Below are positions 18,809 to 27,410 of a stretch of DNA of 64,000 nucleotides, piece by piece (the first letter of the stretch is position 1; each line of letters starts with the position of its first letter). Origin of the DNA: Anthropogastromicrobium aceti (GTDB lineage Bacteria; Bacillota; Clostridia; Lachnospirales; Lachnospiraceae). The stretch lies in assembly GCF_025567095.1 (NCBI RefSeq), contig NZ_JAOQJH010000016.1; one strand, written 5' to 3'. A program made the position numbers and the translations under genes. The notes beneath the pieces were generated by a model. It worked only from the letters and a program-made list of their open reading frames with translations. It did not search any database and was not told where the DNA came from.

Positions 18809-19063
18809 TTAACTCTTCTGCTTATATCCAATAATTCCCGCCATAACAAATGCCAATATTATAATCACATCACCTGTTACAATAGGCATAAGATTCTGAT
18901 ATTGCTCTCTCTTAAAAACACGAATCACTAGTAAAACAATCGCCAGTCCACTCGCTATCCAGTAGATTCCGTAATGTTCACTGAATTTATGATTCTTCCA
19001 CCCATACCACAAAAATGCTAATAGTGCAATTATTAAAATCGCCAAAATAAATACTGATAACAT
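18809..19063 (-). CDS. Small membrane protein (DUF2304-like)
   Basis: 84 residues with three hydrophobic segments (about 2-20, 31-48, 60-78) joined by short charged loops. The middle part (YGIYWIASGLAIVLL) resembles DUF2304 proteins, which often accompany glycosyltransferases, but none is nearby and the match is weak. The gene lies 71 nt upstream of the HipA-like gene on the same strand and has AAGAGGAGG before the ATG. Function unknown. Confidence 0.6.
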   Translation of the reverse strand: MLSVFILAILIIALLAFLWYGWKNHKFSEHYGIYWIASGLAIVLLVIRVFKREQYQNLMPIVTGDVIIILAFVMAGIIGYKQKS

Positions 19064-19211
19064 ATTTTTAACCTCCTCTTATTTTTACACAACACTTGTT
19101 ACTTTTAATATATCAGACTTTTTTTAATTTGCAAGGATATTAACTTTACATTTTTCTTACATAAATGATGGATTTTTCGCTTGTTTTGTTGTACTATTAA
19201 GGAAAAGATAA

Positions 19212-19892
19212 ATGAAAAGGATTTTAATTATTATGCTTCGATCTGTTTCTATGGATGAAATTTCGGACGGTAAGCTTTACTCGTCCTCTGATATGGTGCG
19301 TGCTGACAGTCTTGGCTGCGATGGCTGCCATGAATGCTGCTGTCATATGGGCAATTCGATCTTATTAGACCCATTTGATGTTTACCAGATGTCTCAGGGA
19401 CTGCATGTTCCTGCGGCTGCTCTTTTTAATGGTCAGCTGCAATTGACTCCTGTTGATGGAATTGTTTTACCTGCAATTGCCATGACTTCTGATAAGGATC
19501 AGTGTTCTTTTTTAAATGAAGCTGGACGCTGCTCTATTCATATGTTTCGCCCTGGCTTTTGCCGCCTGTTTCCTCTGGGACGCGTCTATGACGGCACTGG
19601 ATTTTCCTACTTTTTACAGACAGGACAATGTAAAAAAGAACACTTAGCTAAGGTAAAGGTACGCCAGTGGATTAATATTCCAGAGTTAAAGCGCTATGAG
19701 CAGTTTGTCTGTGACTGGCACTACTTTTTAAAAGACCTTGCCAAGACATCACAGGGATTATCGCCTGAACTAATTAAAACGCTTCATTCCTATATTTTAA
19801 AAGTCTTTTACCTGACACCATATCAGGATGGATCTGATTTTTATGATCAATTCTATATGCGCCTAAATGATGCAAAAAAATTATTTTTATAA
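19212..19892 (+). CDS. YkgJ-type cysteine cluster protein
   Basis: 226 residues. It contains the CxxCxxCC pattern GCDGCHECCCHMGN near residues 35-48 and later cysteines in DQCSFLNEAGRCSIHMFRPGFCRLFPLG. This arrangement is typical of YkgJ/Fe-S-cluster-oxidoreductase-like proteins that bind zinc or an Fe-S cluster; the reaction is unknown. It stands alone on the plus strand, divergent from the small membrane protein. An in-frame ATG at 19233 is an alternative start. It ends at a bidirectional terminator. Confidence 0.85.
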   Translation: MKRILIIMLRSVSMDEISDGKLYSSSDMVRADSLGCDGCHECCCHMGNSILLDPFDVYQMSQGLHVPAAALFNGQLQLTPVDGIVLPAIAMTSDKDQCSFLNEAGRCSIHMFRPGFCRLFPLGRVYDGTGFSYFLQTGQCKKEHLAKVKVRQWINIPELKRYEQFVCDWHYFLKDLAKTSQGLSPELIKTLHSYILKVFYLTPYQDGSDFYDQFYMRLNDAKKLFL

Positions 19893-19894
19893 GG

Positions 19895-19930
19895 AAAAAG
19901 TCTCCTGTCACAATCGACAGAAGACTTTTT
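19895..19930. terminator. Bidirectional terminator
   Basis: AAAAAGTCT-c-CTGTC, 6-nt loop, GACAG-a-AGACTTTTT. With A and T tracts on both sides it can end both the YkgJ gene (plus) and the phosphatase gene (minus). Confidence 0.88.
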
Positions 19931-19931
19931 C

Positions 19932-20546
19932 TTATGCTGTATACTGTTTTTCTCCCTCTTCTAGTACCTTAATCTGACCGTCTTTTACTTCCACCTTTGT
20001 TACGGAACAATTTTTCTTAAGACCGCTCTTCCAAAAATCACAAATTGGCTGTTTGTTCACCCACAGCATCATTGACTGCAAAGCTGCACCATGTGTTGCA
20101 ATTAAAATAGATTTGTCCTGAAGCTCTTCTCTTGTTGTGATATCCTCAAGGAAGTTCCATGTACGCGCGCAGAGCATTTTCGCATCCTCACCGTTTTCTG
20201 GTGCCTGATACTGCTCTGGATGTGCAAAGAACTCAGCAAAGCATCCAACCGGCTGCCCATTTTCATCTCTTCCTTTCATGCCTTCACAAATGCCAAAACA
20301 AATTTCTTCAATTCTTTTATCCTCGATAATAGGAATATCTCTTCCTGCCAATACAAGCTCTGCCGTTTCCTTTGCACGCCTTAATGGGCTTGAAAAGGCA
20401 AGGTCAATATGGGTATTTGCCAGTGTTTTTCCAGCCTCAATTGCAGATTCGCGTCCATTTTCATTAAGTGGAATATCGGACTGTCCCTGCATTCTCATGT
20501 CTTTATTCCAGTCTGTCTGTCCATGTCTGATAAAATATAAAAGCAT
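19932..20546 (-). CDS. Histidine phosphatase family protein
   Basis: 204 residues. The phosphoglycerate-mutase-like core is shown by FIRHGQTDWN (catalytic His at residue 8), SSPLRRAKETAEL and the second His in IATHGAALQSMM. It is shorter than true dPGM (about 230-250) and lacks its extra loop, so it is more likely a broad phosphatase (CobC/PhoE/GpmB-like). No cobalamin genes lie nearby. The ATG start is preceded by AATGAGAGG. Confidence 0.88.
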   Translation of the reverse strand: MLLYFIRHGQTDWNKDMRMQGQSDIPLNENGRESAIEAGKTLANTHIDLAFSSPLRRAKETAELVLAGRDIPIIEDKRIEEICFGICEGMKGRDENGQPVGCFAEFFAHPEQYQAPENGEDAKMLCARTWNFLEDITTREELQDKSILIATHGAALQSMMLWVNKQPICDFWKSGLKKNCSVTKVEVKDGQIKVLEEGEKQYTA

Positions 20547-20589
20547 TGTTTATCCTCTCATTTTCATAAAATTTCCAATGAATACATTA

Positions 20590-21159
20590 TCACAAAAGGA
20601 AGGTTCCTACAAGATAAATACCAAGTTTTGCCACGCCACTTAAAACCATGACAAGCACTGGGTTCATCTTGCGAAACTGAATCAGATACACAGCAGCAAT
20701 AAATATAATCACCATATCAATCTGTGTCTTCTGAATCAAAATCATACCTTCTGGCCAAAACGCCGTAACTAGAATAGAAACACCTGCTGAGGCTATAAGT
20801 GCAACAACTGCCGGGCGAAGCATTCCTAGTATTCCCTGTAACAAATCCATTTTTCTATAACGAAGATAAAGCTTTGCAAGAAGCGTAACTAAAATGCATG
20901 ACGGAAGGATACATCCCGCTGTCGCAACAGCCGCTCCGCCAAGACCTGCAACCTTTAATCCTACAAATGTTGCACTGTTTACCGCAATCGGACCAGGTGT
21001 CATCTGTGAAATCGTGATCAAATTAGTAAATTCTGACATGCTGAGCCATTTGTGACTGTCAACCACCTGACTTTGAATAAGTGGCATCGCAGCATATCCG
21101 CCTCCGAATGAAAAGGCGCCGATCTGAAGAAAACTTAAAAATAACTGTAAGTAAATCAT
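20590..21159 (-). CDS. Chromate transporter family protein, half-length subunit B
   Basis: 189 residues with about five hydrophobic segments. The family signature is FSFGGGYAAMPLIQ near the N-terminus and TPGPIAVNSATFVG. Split chromate (CHR) transporters consist of two homologous halves; the partner is the next gene upstream, with which it overlaps by 4 nt (ATGA). The substrate may be chromate or another anion and cannot be inferred. The ATG at 21159 is preceded by AAGGTG. Confidence 0.9.
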   Translation of the reverse strand: MIYLQLFLSFLQIGAFSFGGGYAAMPLIQSQVVDSHKWLSMSEFTNLITISQMTPGPIAVNSATFVGLKVAGLGGAAVATAGCILPSCILVTLLAKLYLRYRKMDLLQGILGMLRPAVVALIASAGVSILVTAFWPEGMILIQKTQIDMVIIFIAAVYLIQFRKMNPVLVMVLSGVAKLGIYLVGTFLL

Positions 21160-21755
21160 TTCTGCACCTTCTTTCTCTGTGCTAGTGTAAGAACTGCACC
21201 TAAAGCACCGCATGCTAAAATAATCAATACTACATTGACATTAAATACATAACCTGCTACAAATGCTGCAATCATAATACACATAGATAATATACTTTTT
21301 GAGCGGACAATTCCGCTTCCCATATCAAATACAACACATGCAATTACTGCACCAACGCCTGCCTGCATTCCTGTCAGCACCTGCTGCACATATACATTTG
21401 AAGCAAACAGCTCATAGAAAAATGAAATAACAGAGATGATTACAAATGGCGGAATAATTGTTCCTGCAATCGCCGCTATAACTCCAATAATACCTTCCAG
21501 CTTATAACCGACTACAATTGCACCATTTACAGCAATCGCGCCAGGTGTGGACTGAGCAATTGCAACAAGATCGAGCATCTCTTCCTCGTCAATCCATCCA
21601 AGTTCATCCACAAATTTCTTTTTCATTAATGACACGATGACATAACCACCACCAAATGTAAAGGCACTCAGATATAGAGTAGACCAAAACAGTTTGAGCA
21701 GACGCATCTTTTTTGATGCTGTCTGCTCCAGATTTTTTTCCAATTTTTCGCTCAT
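21156..21755 (-). CDS. Chromate transporter family protein, half-length subunit A
   Basis: 199 residues. Motifs FTFGGGYVIVSLM and TPGAIAVNGAIVVG mirror those of its partner, as expected for the inverted-topology halves of a CHR transporter. It overlaps both neighbours by ATGA, so relQ, this gene and its partner are a tight operon. The start at 21755 has GGGAGA at a good distance; an upstream ATG (21767) is less well placed. Confidence 0.9.
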   Translation of the reverse strand: MSEKLEKNLEQTASKKMRLLKLFWSTLYLSAFTFGGGYVIVSLMKKKFVDELGWIDEEEMLDLVAIAQSTPGAIAVNGAIVVGYKLEGIIGVIAAIAGTIIPPFVIISVISFFYELFASNVYVQQVLTGMQAGVGAVIACVVFDMGSGIVRSKSILSMCIMIAAFVAGYVFNVNVVLIILACGALGAVLTLAQRKKVQK

Positions 21756-22486
21756 GACTTCTCCCATTGTCCGCCTGCTGCCAAACGATTTTTGACTGCT
21801 TCCATACGCTGATCTAGTGTATTGATCATCTGTGCACATTCAAACAATTCTTTTTGAAGAGAATCCTTTTCAAATTCCGGAATCTCCTTTTTGTAGCGCA
21901 GCTTGTGCTCAAGGCTTGCCCAAAAATCCATTGCTATAGTACGCAGCTGTACCTCAACCTTCATAAAACACTTTTCATTCTGAAGAAAAATTGGAACACG
22001 TACAATCAAATGAAGACTGCGGTATCCGCTTGGCTTTGGATTTTTAATATAATCCTTTGTCTCAAGCAGCTCAATGTCATCCTGATCAAGCAAACATTTT
22101 GCCAATGTATATATATCTTCCTGAAATGAGCATATTACTCTCACGCCGGCAATATCATCAAGATTTTCCTCCATTGACTTTGCACTAAAGGATTTTCCTT
22201 TTTGAGCCAACTTACGACTGATACTCTCCATTGACTTTAATCTCGTCTTTATCGTTTCAATTGGATTACGATCATACTGAAGTGAATACTGTTCATTCAA
22301 CACTTTAAACTTTGTCTCAATCTCCATAATCGCACAGCGATATTTCGACATCAGTTCATCAAATGGCCGTTTGTTGTCCTGAATCACATCGATTACATTT
22401 GAATTCAAAATCGCACTTCTAAGTACACGATCCATAATCTCTCCTGAAAATTCGATATGTTCAGTTCTTAGTTCTCTTATATCCAT
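21752..22486 (-). CDS. relQ: Small alarmone synthetase (RelQ/RelP-like)
   Basis: 244 residues containing only the (p)ppGpp synthetase domain: DIAGVRVICSFQEDIYTLA, NPKPSGYRSLHLIVRVP and VEVQLRTIAMDFWASLEHKLRYK. There is no HD hydrolase or C-terminal TGS/ACT part, so it is a small alarmone synthetase that makes (p)ppGpp from ATP and GDP/GTP under stress. The RelQ versus RelP assignment is not secure. It is the first gene of an operon with the two half chromate transporters, an uncommon pairing. Confidence 0.9.
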   Translation of the reverse strand: MDIRELRTEHIEFSGEIMDRVLRSAILNSNVIDVIQDNKRPFDELMSKYRCAIMEIETKFKVLNEQYSLQYDRNPIETIKTRLKSMESISRKLAQKGKSFSAKSMEENLDDIAGVRVICSFQEDIYTLAKCLLDQDDIELLETKDYIKNPKPSGYRSLHLIVRVPIFLQNEKCFMKVEVQLRTIAMDFWASLEHKLRYKKEIPEFEKDSLQKELFECAQMINTLDQRMEAVKNRLAAGGQWEKS

Positions 22487-22543
22487 AGAAACCCCATTTC
22501 TGCACACCAAATGCGCTGTTACTCTTTTTATTACCCTTCTTAA

Positions 22544-22575
22544 AGAAAGCTGCCAGCAACTGCCGACAGCTTTCT
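22544..22575 (-). terminator. Terminator after the aldolase/reductase pair
   Basis: Minus strand: AGAAAGCTG pairs with CAGCTTTCT, 14-nt internal part with a further small stem, then TTAAG. The U tract is short, so efficiency is uncertain. Confidence 0.55.
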
Positions 22576-22594
22576 ACTTATTTTTTTAATCAAC

Positions 22595-23743
22595 TTAGAT
22601 CAGAGACTTGTACAGCTCTGCAATTTCCTCTACACTTGTCTCTCTCGGATTTCCTGGTCTGCATGCATCATCATATGCGGACTGAGCTAAGAACGGAATA
22701 TCCTCTTCCTTAACAATTGCCTTTAAGTCAGCCGGAATACCAACATCCTCAGACAGCTTGCGAACTGCATCGATTGCAGCCTTGCGGTACTCTTCCTGAG
22801 TCATGCTGTCAACACCCTGAACGCCCATTGCTCTTGCAATTTCACGATACTTCTCGCCAGTAGCCGGTGCATTGTACTCCATAACTGTCGGAAGGATAAT
22901 TGCGTTTGCAACACCGTGCGGTGTATCATACAGAGCTCCTAAAGGATGTGCCATAGAGTGAACGATTCCAAGACCTACATTAGAGAATCCCATACCTGCA
23001 ACATACTGTCCAAGAGCCATGTCTGCTCTTCCCTCTGGTGTATTTGCTACTGCATTGCGAAGGCTTCTGGAAATAATCTCTATTGCCTTTAAGTGGAACA
23101 TATCAGACAGCTCCCAAGCACCTGCAGTGATGTAACCCTCAATTGCATGAGTAAGTGCATCCATACCAGTTGCAGCTGTCAGTCCCTTTGGCATACTGGA
23201 CATCATCTCCGGATCTACAAATGCAACAACCGGGATATCCTTAGGGTCTACACATACCATCTTACGATTCTTCTCAACATCAGTGATAACGTAGTTGATA
23301 GTAACCTCTGCTGCAGTACCAGCTGTTGTAGGAACTGCAAAAATCGGAACAGACTTATTCTTTGTCGGTGCAACACCCTCAAGGCTTCTGATATCTTCAA
23401 ACTCTGGGTTTGCAATTACAATACCGATACCCTTTGCAGTATCCATAGAAGAACCACCACCGATTGCGATCAGGTAATCAGCACCAGACTTCTTGAATGC
23501 CTCAACACCAGTCTGTACATTCTCGATTGTTGGGTTTGGCTTAATGTTGGAGTAAATCTCATAATCAAGACCAGCTCCCTCAAGTACATCGATTACCTTC
23601 TTGGTAACACCAAATTTAATCAAATCCGGGTCAGAGCATACGAATGCTTTCTTAAATCCTCTTCCCTTTGCCTCAGTAGCAATATCCTTAATTGCTCCTG
23701 CGCCATGATAAGATGTCTCATTTAACACAAATCTGTTAGCCAT
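22595..23743 (-). CDS. fucO: Lactaldehyde reductase, iron-containing alcohol dehydrogenase
   Basis: 382 residues, the FucO length. NAD-binding GGGSSMDTAKG near residues 94-104, and iron-ligand residues in the segment with TAATGMDALTHAIEGY and the histidines of GIVHSMAHPLGALYDTPHG. FucO reduces L-lactaldehyde, formed from fucose or rhamnose, to 1,2-propanediol. It sits 21 nt downstream of rhaD on the same strand, so the two enzymes act in sequence. Other iron alcohol dehydrogenases are possible, but context supports FucO. Confidence 0.93.
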   Translation of the reverse strand: MANRFVLNETSYHGAGAIKDIATEAKGRGFKKAFVCSDPDLIKFGVTKKVIDVLEGAGLDYEIYSNIKPNPTIENVQTGVEAFKKSGADYLIAIGGGSSMDTAKGIGIVIANPEFEDIRSLEGVAPTKNKSVPIFAVPTTAGTAAEVTINYVITDVEKNRKMVCVDPKDIPVVAFVDPEMMSSMPKGLTAATGMDALTHAIEGYITAGAWELSDMFHLKAIEIISRSLRNAVANTPEGRADMALGQYVAGMGFSNVGLGIVHSMAHPLGALYDTPHGVANAIILPTVMEYNAPATGEKYREIARAMGVQGVDSMTQEEYRKAAIDAVRKLSEDVGIPADLKAIVKEEDIPFLAQSAYDDACRPGNPRETSVEEIAELYKSLI

Positions 23744-23764
23744 TTGTTTCTTTCTCCTTTAATT

Positions 23765-24589
23765 TTATTTTTCGTAAAGGAACTCTTCTGGAAGAGTTAC
23801 CTTAAAATCAACCGCTAAATCGCGGAAATTCTGTGGTGTGATTGTCTGACGCTTGTTTGGCTGCATGGACAGCATCTTTACAAGAATCTCTGCAGACTTC
23901 TCTACAGTATGCATCAGACCAAATGTCAAATCAAAGTCCTCACCTGCTGCAAACATACCATGATGAGCCCAGATTGCAACATCGTACTTCTTCATCAGCT
24001 CACTTGTAGCAACTGCAATGTCTCTTCCGCCTGGAACCATCCACGGAACAACACCTACACCATCTGGGAATACAACCGGGCACTCGGTAGCCATCTCCCA
24101 AAGCTCTCTTGTAAATACCTTATCCTCTAATGGAAGAACAAAGGTCAACGCAATTACATTAGTGGTATGTGCATGATAAATAACACGATACTTACCATTT
24201 GTAGCAAGCTTCTTTACCTCATGGTTCATCAGATGGGACGGCAGCTCACTTGTTGGTCTTCCGCCATTTACAAGACCCCATACAATGCGGTAATTTTCAC
24301 CCTTATCATCTACCTCGATCATGCAGATGGAATCTTCTGGCTTAATGATAACATTGCGGAAATACTTGCCGCTTCCTGTTACAAGGAAATATTCTCCTGC
24401 CAGATTCGGAACGCTAGTACCGATTGGCTTCCACTCTTTTGCTTCAAAGTTTTCCTTAACGGACTCTACCTCTTCTGGCTTTACACGATAAGAAAGGTTT
24501 CCGCCGTTTCTCTCATGCCAGCCCTGCTCCCAGCCGTCGTTTGCCATACGAATGAATCCCTGAACAAATTCTGCATCTAAAAATCTCAT
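23765..24589 (-). CDS. rhaD: Rhamnulose-1-phosphate aldolase
   Basis: 274 residues, class II aldolase of the RhaD type. N-terminal GWEQGWHERNGGNLSYR and the metal-binding histidines of IYHAHTTNVIAL together with the later IWAHHGMFAAGEDF are characteristic. The enzyme splits L-rhamnulose 1-phosphate to DHAP and L-lactaldehyde; the lactaldehyde is passed to FucO next door. No rhaA/rhaB genes are in the window. The ATG at 24589 with AGGAG was chosen over an upstream frame. Confidence 0.94.
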   Translation of the reverse strand: MRFLDAEFVQGFIRMANDGWEQGWHERNGGNLSYRVKPEEVESVKENFEAKEWKPIGTSVPNLAGEYFLVTGSGKYFRNVIIKPEDSICMIEVDDKGENYRIVWGLVNGGRPTSELPSHLMNHEVKKLATNGKYRVIYHAHTTNVIALTFVLPLEDKVFTRELWEMATECPVVFPDGVGVVPWMVPGGRDIAVATSELMKKYDVAIWAHHGMFAAGEDFDLTFGLMHTVEKSAEILVKMLSMQPNKRQTITPQNFRDLAVDFKVTLPEEFLYEK

Positions 24590-24707
24590 GATTGTATTCT
24601 CCTGTCTGCTGTCAATAATCAATTTGTCAAACGCAAATTTCACTCTGCGCACTTGCTTACAGTATAGCCTATTTTTCACTAAAAAAAAAGTCTTTTTTTG
24701 ACAAATA

Positions 24708-26657
24708 TTATTTAATTTCGACTATAATAAAGCTCTGCGGTGCCATTTTGATCTTGCCGCTGCATTCAACAGTTTCCTTCGGTGCAACACACATCGGGTT
24801 CTTAGCACAGTTGTAATCAGTAAGTGCTGCGCACATAACAGTCTCTTTAACTGGTGTCAGTGCCTTTCCTTCCTCATTCTCAAGGTCAATGCTTACTTCA
24901 TTGTCTGTTGTATTTACAAGCTTAACTATTGTAGTTTTATCTTCAGTTTCGCCTGCGCTGCAATAAATTCCCTGTGCGCGAAGCTTTTCTATCTGATCTC
25001 CCAGATCAAGTGTGCTCTCTGCACGGAATTTTGAAAACAGTTTCTGTACATAATAGCTTGGTGTTCCCCAACTAGTATTTTCATCCATCCAAATCAGATC
25101 TGGTGCCCACTGCGTATAATTTACTCTTGCAAACAGCGGTGCATATGAGGAAAGTGCAACTACATCAGCATTTCGCTCAATTCCTGTCAAAAATGCTGCT
25201 TCACTGATACCAGCCTTCCAGTTATTCTTGCTTACATGGGCAATATTAATTTCCGGATCATGAGCTGCGTACTCACCGGCAAATACCTTTATATCTCTCG
25301 GATAATTATCGTAAAAATCATTGTGCTCCAAGAACCACTGCGGCGGCATATAATAATGCTCATCAATTGCATAAACAAAGTTTGGATTGTTCTTCTTTTC
25401 CTTGCGGTAGAACTCCCATGCATCTGTGTAATGATTTGAGGTAACATCCGGTCCTGCTGAACCAATAAGCTTTATCTCTGGATACTTTGCATGGATACGC
25501 TGTTCGAAAATCTTATAGCGTGCAAAGAAATCTGTATTATCCATCTGCCACTGCTCATTTCCAATTCCAAGATATTCAAGTCCAAACGGCGCCTTATGAC
25601 CAAGCTGTGCTCTAACCTTTCCCCACTTACTTGACTCATCGCCATTTGCAAACTCAATTAAATCAAGCGTATCCTGAACCATCTGTTCAAACTCTGCACT
25701 TCCAATTTCCATGTACTCATAAGACTGATACTGACATGCCATTCCTACATTCATAACAGGAAGCGGCTTTGCACCAATCAGATCACACAGTAGGAAAAAT
25801 TCATAATAACCAATTCCAAGTGTCTGGTTGTAGTGAGAAAATTCACTGTGGAAATCGTTTTCCTTGCGGTTGTTATGTACAGCCCAGCGGTTCCAATTGC
25901 ACTTTCTATCTTCAATGCGCTTTAATGTATCCTTGAAACGATAGCGGTTGGACATTGTATTTCCTTCTACAATACAGCCGCCTGGGAAACGCATAAATGC
26001 CGGCTTTAATGCCTGTAAAATCTCAAAGGTATCCTTTCTAAATACACCTGCAACGGCATCTGCCGGAATCATGGAAACAAAGTCAAACTCAGCTGTTCCT
26101 TTTTCTGCAAGTGCCAATACAAACAGCGCACCATTTACGTCATCTGATGCAGTTACAGTAAGTGTATACTTGTGCCAGTAGTGCATCTTATCTTCCTCTG
26201 CCATATGCACACTGCCCTCTGCATATGTTACGCCATCCTTTACAACCTTTGCAGTAATCTCTCCTAAAAAGCTGACTGCTCTTGCATAAAAGGAAACGTT
26301 ATATGCAGCACCTTTCTTTAAGGTAATTCCGCTGTATGCCTGATTGGAAAAGCCAGCACCTGCCTCATTTGCTGTAAAGCGAAGATAATGAGGATTTTCA
26401 TCAGAAACAGGACTTCCACAAACGACCTGCAAGCGAGCGCTGTCCTCTGTCGGGTATGCCTTCCAGCCATATCCCCCATCAAAAATTGTATAATAATCAC
26501 CCTTATCACCATAGCAATCTACAAATTCAAAGTTACGGTTTTCAATAAGCTCTGCATAAATGCCGCCATCTGCACCATAATTAATATCCTCAAAAAATAC
26601 TCCGATCAGATCCTTTGAAATTGGTGTTGTTTTTTTCTGTGATACTGTTAATTTCAT
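24708..26657 (-). CDS. Alpha-L-arabinofuranosidase, GH51-type
   Basis: 649 residues. N-terminal beta-rich carbohydrate-binding part (to about 200) with DLIGVFFEDINYGADGGIYAELIENRNFE, then a TIM barrel with the acid/base Glu in LGIGNEQW and the probable nucleophile Glu in VFAGEYAAHD, then a C-terminal beta-sandwich (alpha-L-AF_C). There is no signal peptide, so it acts inside the cell on arabino-oligosaccharides. It belongs to the plant-polysaccharide theme of this region. RBS AAAAGGAGA precedes the ATG. Confidence 0.93.
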   Translation of the reverse strand: MKLTVSQKKTTPISKDLIGVFFEDINYGADGGIYAELIENRNFEFVDCYGDKGDYYTIFDGGYGWKAYPTEDSARLQVVCGSPVSDENPHYLRFTANEAGAGFSNQAYSGITLKKGAAYNVSFYARAVSFLGEITAKVVKDGVTYAEGSVHMAEEDKMHYWHKYTLTVTASDDVNGALFVLALAEKGTAEFDFVSMIPADAVAGVFRKDTFEILQALKPAFMRFPGGCIVEGNTMSNRYRFKDTLKRIEDRKCNWNRWAVHNNRKENDFHSEFSHYNQTLGIGYYEFFLLCDLIGAKPLPVMNVGMACQYQSYEYMEIGSAEFEQMVQDTLDLIEFANGDESSKWGKVRAQLGHKAPFGLEYLGIGNEQWQMDNTDFFARYKIFEQRIHAKYPEIKLIGSAGPDVTSNHYTDAWEFYRKEKKNNPNFVYAIDEHYYMPPQWFLEHNDFYDNYPRDIKVFAGEYAAHDPEINIAHVSKNNWKAGISEAAFLTGIERNADVVALSSYAPLFARVNYTQWAPDLIWMDENTSWGTPSYYVQKLFSKFRAESTLDLGDQIEKLRAQGIYCSAGETEDKTTIVKLVNTTDNEVSIDLENEEGKALTPVKETVMCAALTDYNCAKNPMCVAPKETVECSGKIKMAPQSFIIVEIK

Positions 26658-26756
26658 GATTTCGTATCTCCTTTTCTTTTATGTTGATATTTTCTATTTT
26701 TGTTTTGCTTTATGCTTCGTTTTGTTTTTGCAAAAACTTAGCTGTTTTCTTTGCCT

Positions 26757-27410
26757 TTATTTGCTGTTTTCTTTTTCGACACCATTTTTTTCGCATATGT
26801 CATTTAAGCAGCAGCGATGACAATATGGCGATGTTCTTGCCGTACATATCTCTCTTCCGTGAATAACAAGTCGATGACAAAAATCACTGCCTTCTTCTGG
26901 AGGAATCAGCTTCCATAATGCCATCTCAACCTTCTTTGGCTCCTTTATACCATCTACCAGACCAATGCGATTCGAAAGTCGAATGCAATGTGTATCAGTT
27001 ACAATTGCCGGCTTTCCAAATACATCTCCCATAATCAGATTGGCACTTTTTCTGCCAACACCCGGAAGCTTCAACAGCTTATTAAAATCATCTGGTACCT
27101 TGCAGTCATACTCATCGCGAAGCATTGTCATGCAAGCCTTTATGTCTCTTGCCTTACTTTTTCCAAGTCCACATGGACGCACAATCTCTTCAATATCTGA
27201 TTCATCTGCGTCTGCCAGAGCACTGATTGTTGGAAATTTTTCATAAAGCCCTGGAACAACCTGATTTACTCTGGCGTCTGTACACTGTGCTGCAAGACGC
27301 ACGCTGATTAAAAGTTTCCATGCATCCTCATACTCAAGCGTACATCCTGCATCAGGATATTCTTTTTTTAAACGTGCAACTGTCTCAAGCGCAAGTTCTT
27401 TTTTTGTCAT
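26757..27410 (-). CDS. nth: Endonuclease III
   Basis: 217 residues, DNA glycosylase/AP lyase for oxidised pyrimidines. Helix-hairpin-helix LPGVGRKSANLI carries the catalytic Lys, and the catalytic Asp is in VTDTHCIRLSNR. The C-terminal Fe-S motif reads C-TARTSPY-C-HR-C-C-LNDI-C: the first gap is seven residues where the common Nth motif has six, and there is an additional cysteine. The start overlaps the debranching-enzyme stop by ATGA. Confidence 0.95.
   Translation of the reverse strand: MTKKELALETVARLKKEYPDAGCTLEYEDAWKLLISVRLAAQCTDARVNQVVPGLYEKFPTISALADADESDIEEIVRPCGLGKSKARDIKACMTMLRDEYDCKVPDDFNKLLKLPGVGRKSANLIMGDVFGKPAIVTDTHCIRLSNRIGLVDGIKEPKKVEMALWKLIPPEEGSDFCHRLVIHGREICTARTSPYCHRCCLNDICEKNGVEKENSK

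Noticed and set aside
23093..23725. 210-codon plus-strand ORF
   Set aside because: Antisense shadow of fucO; cysteine/serine-rich, no ribosome-binding site.
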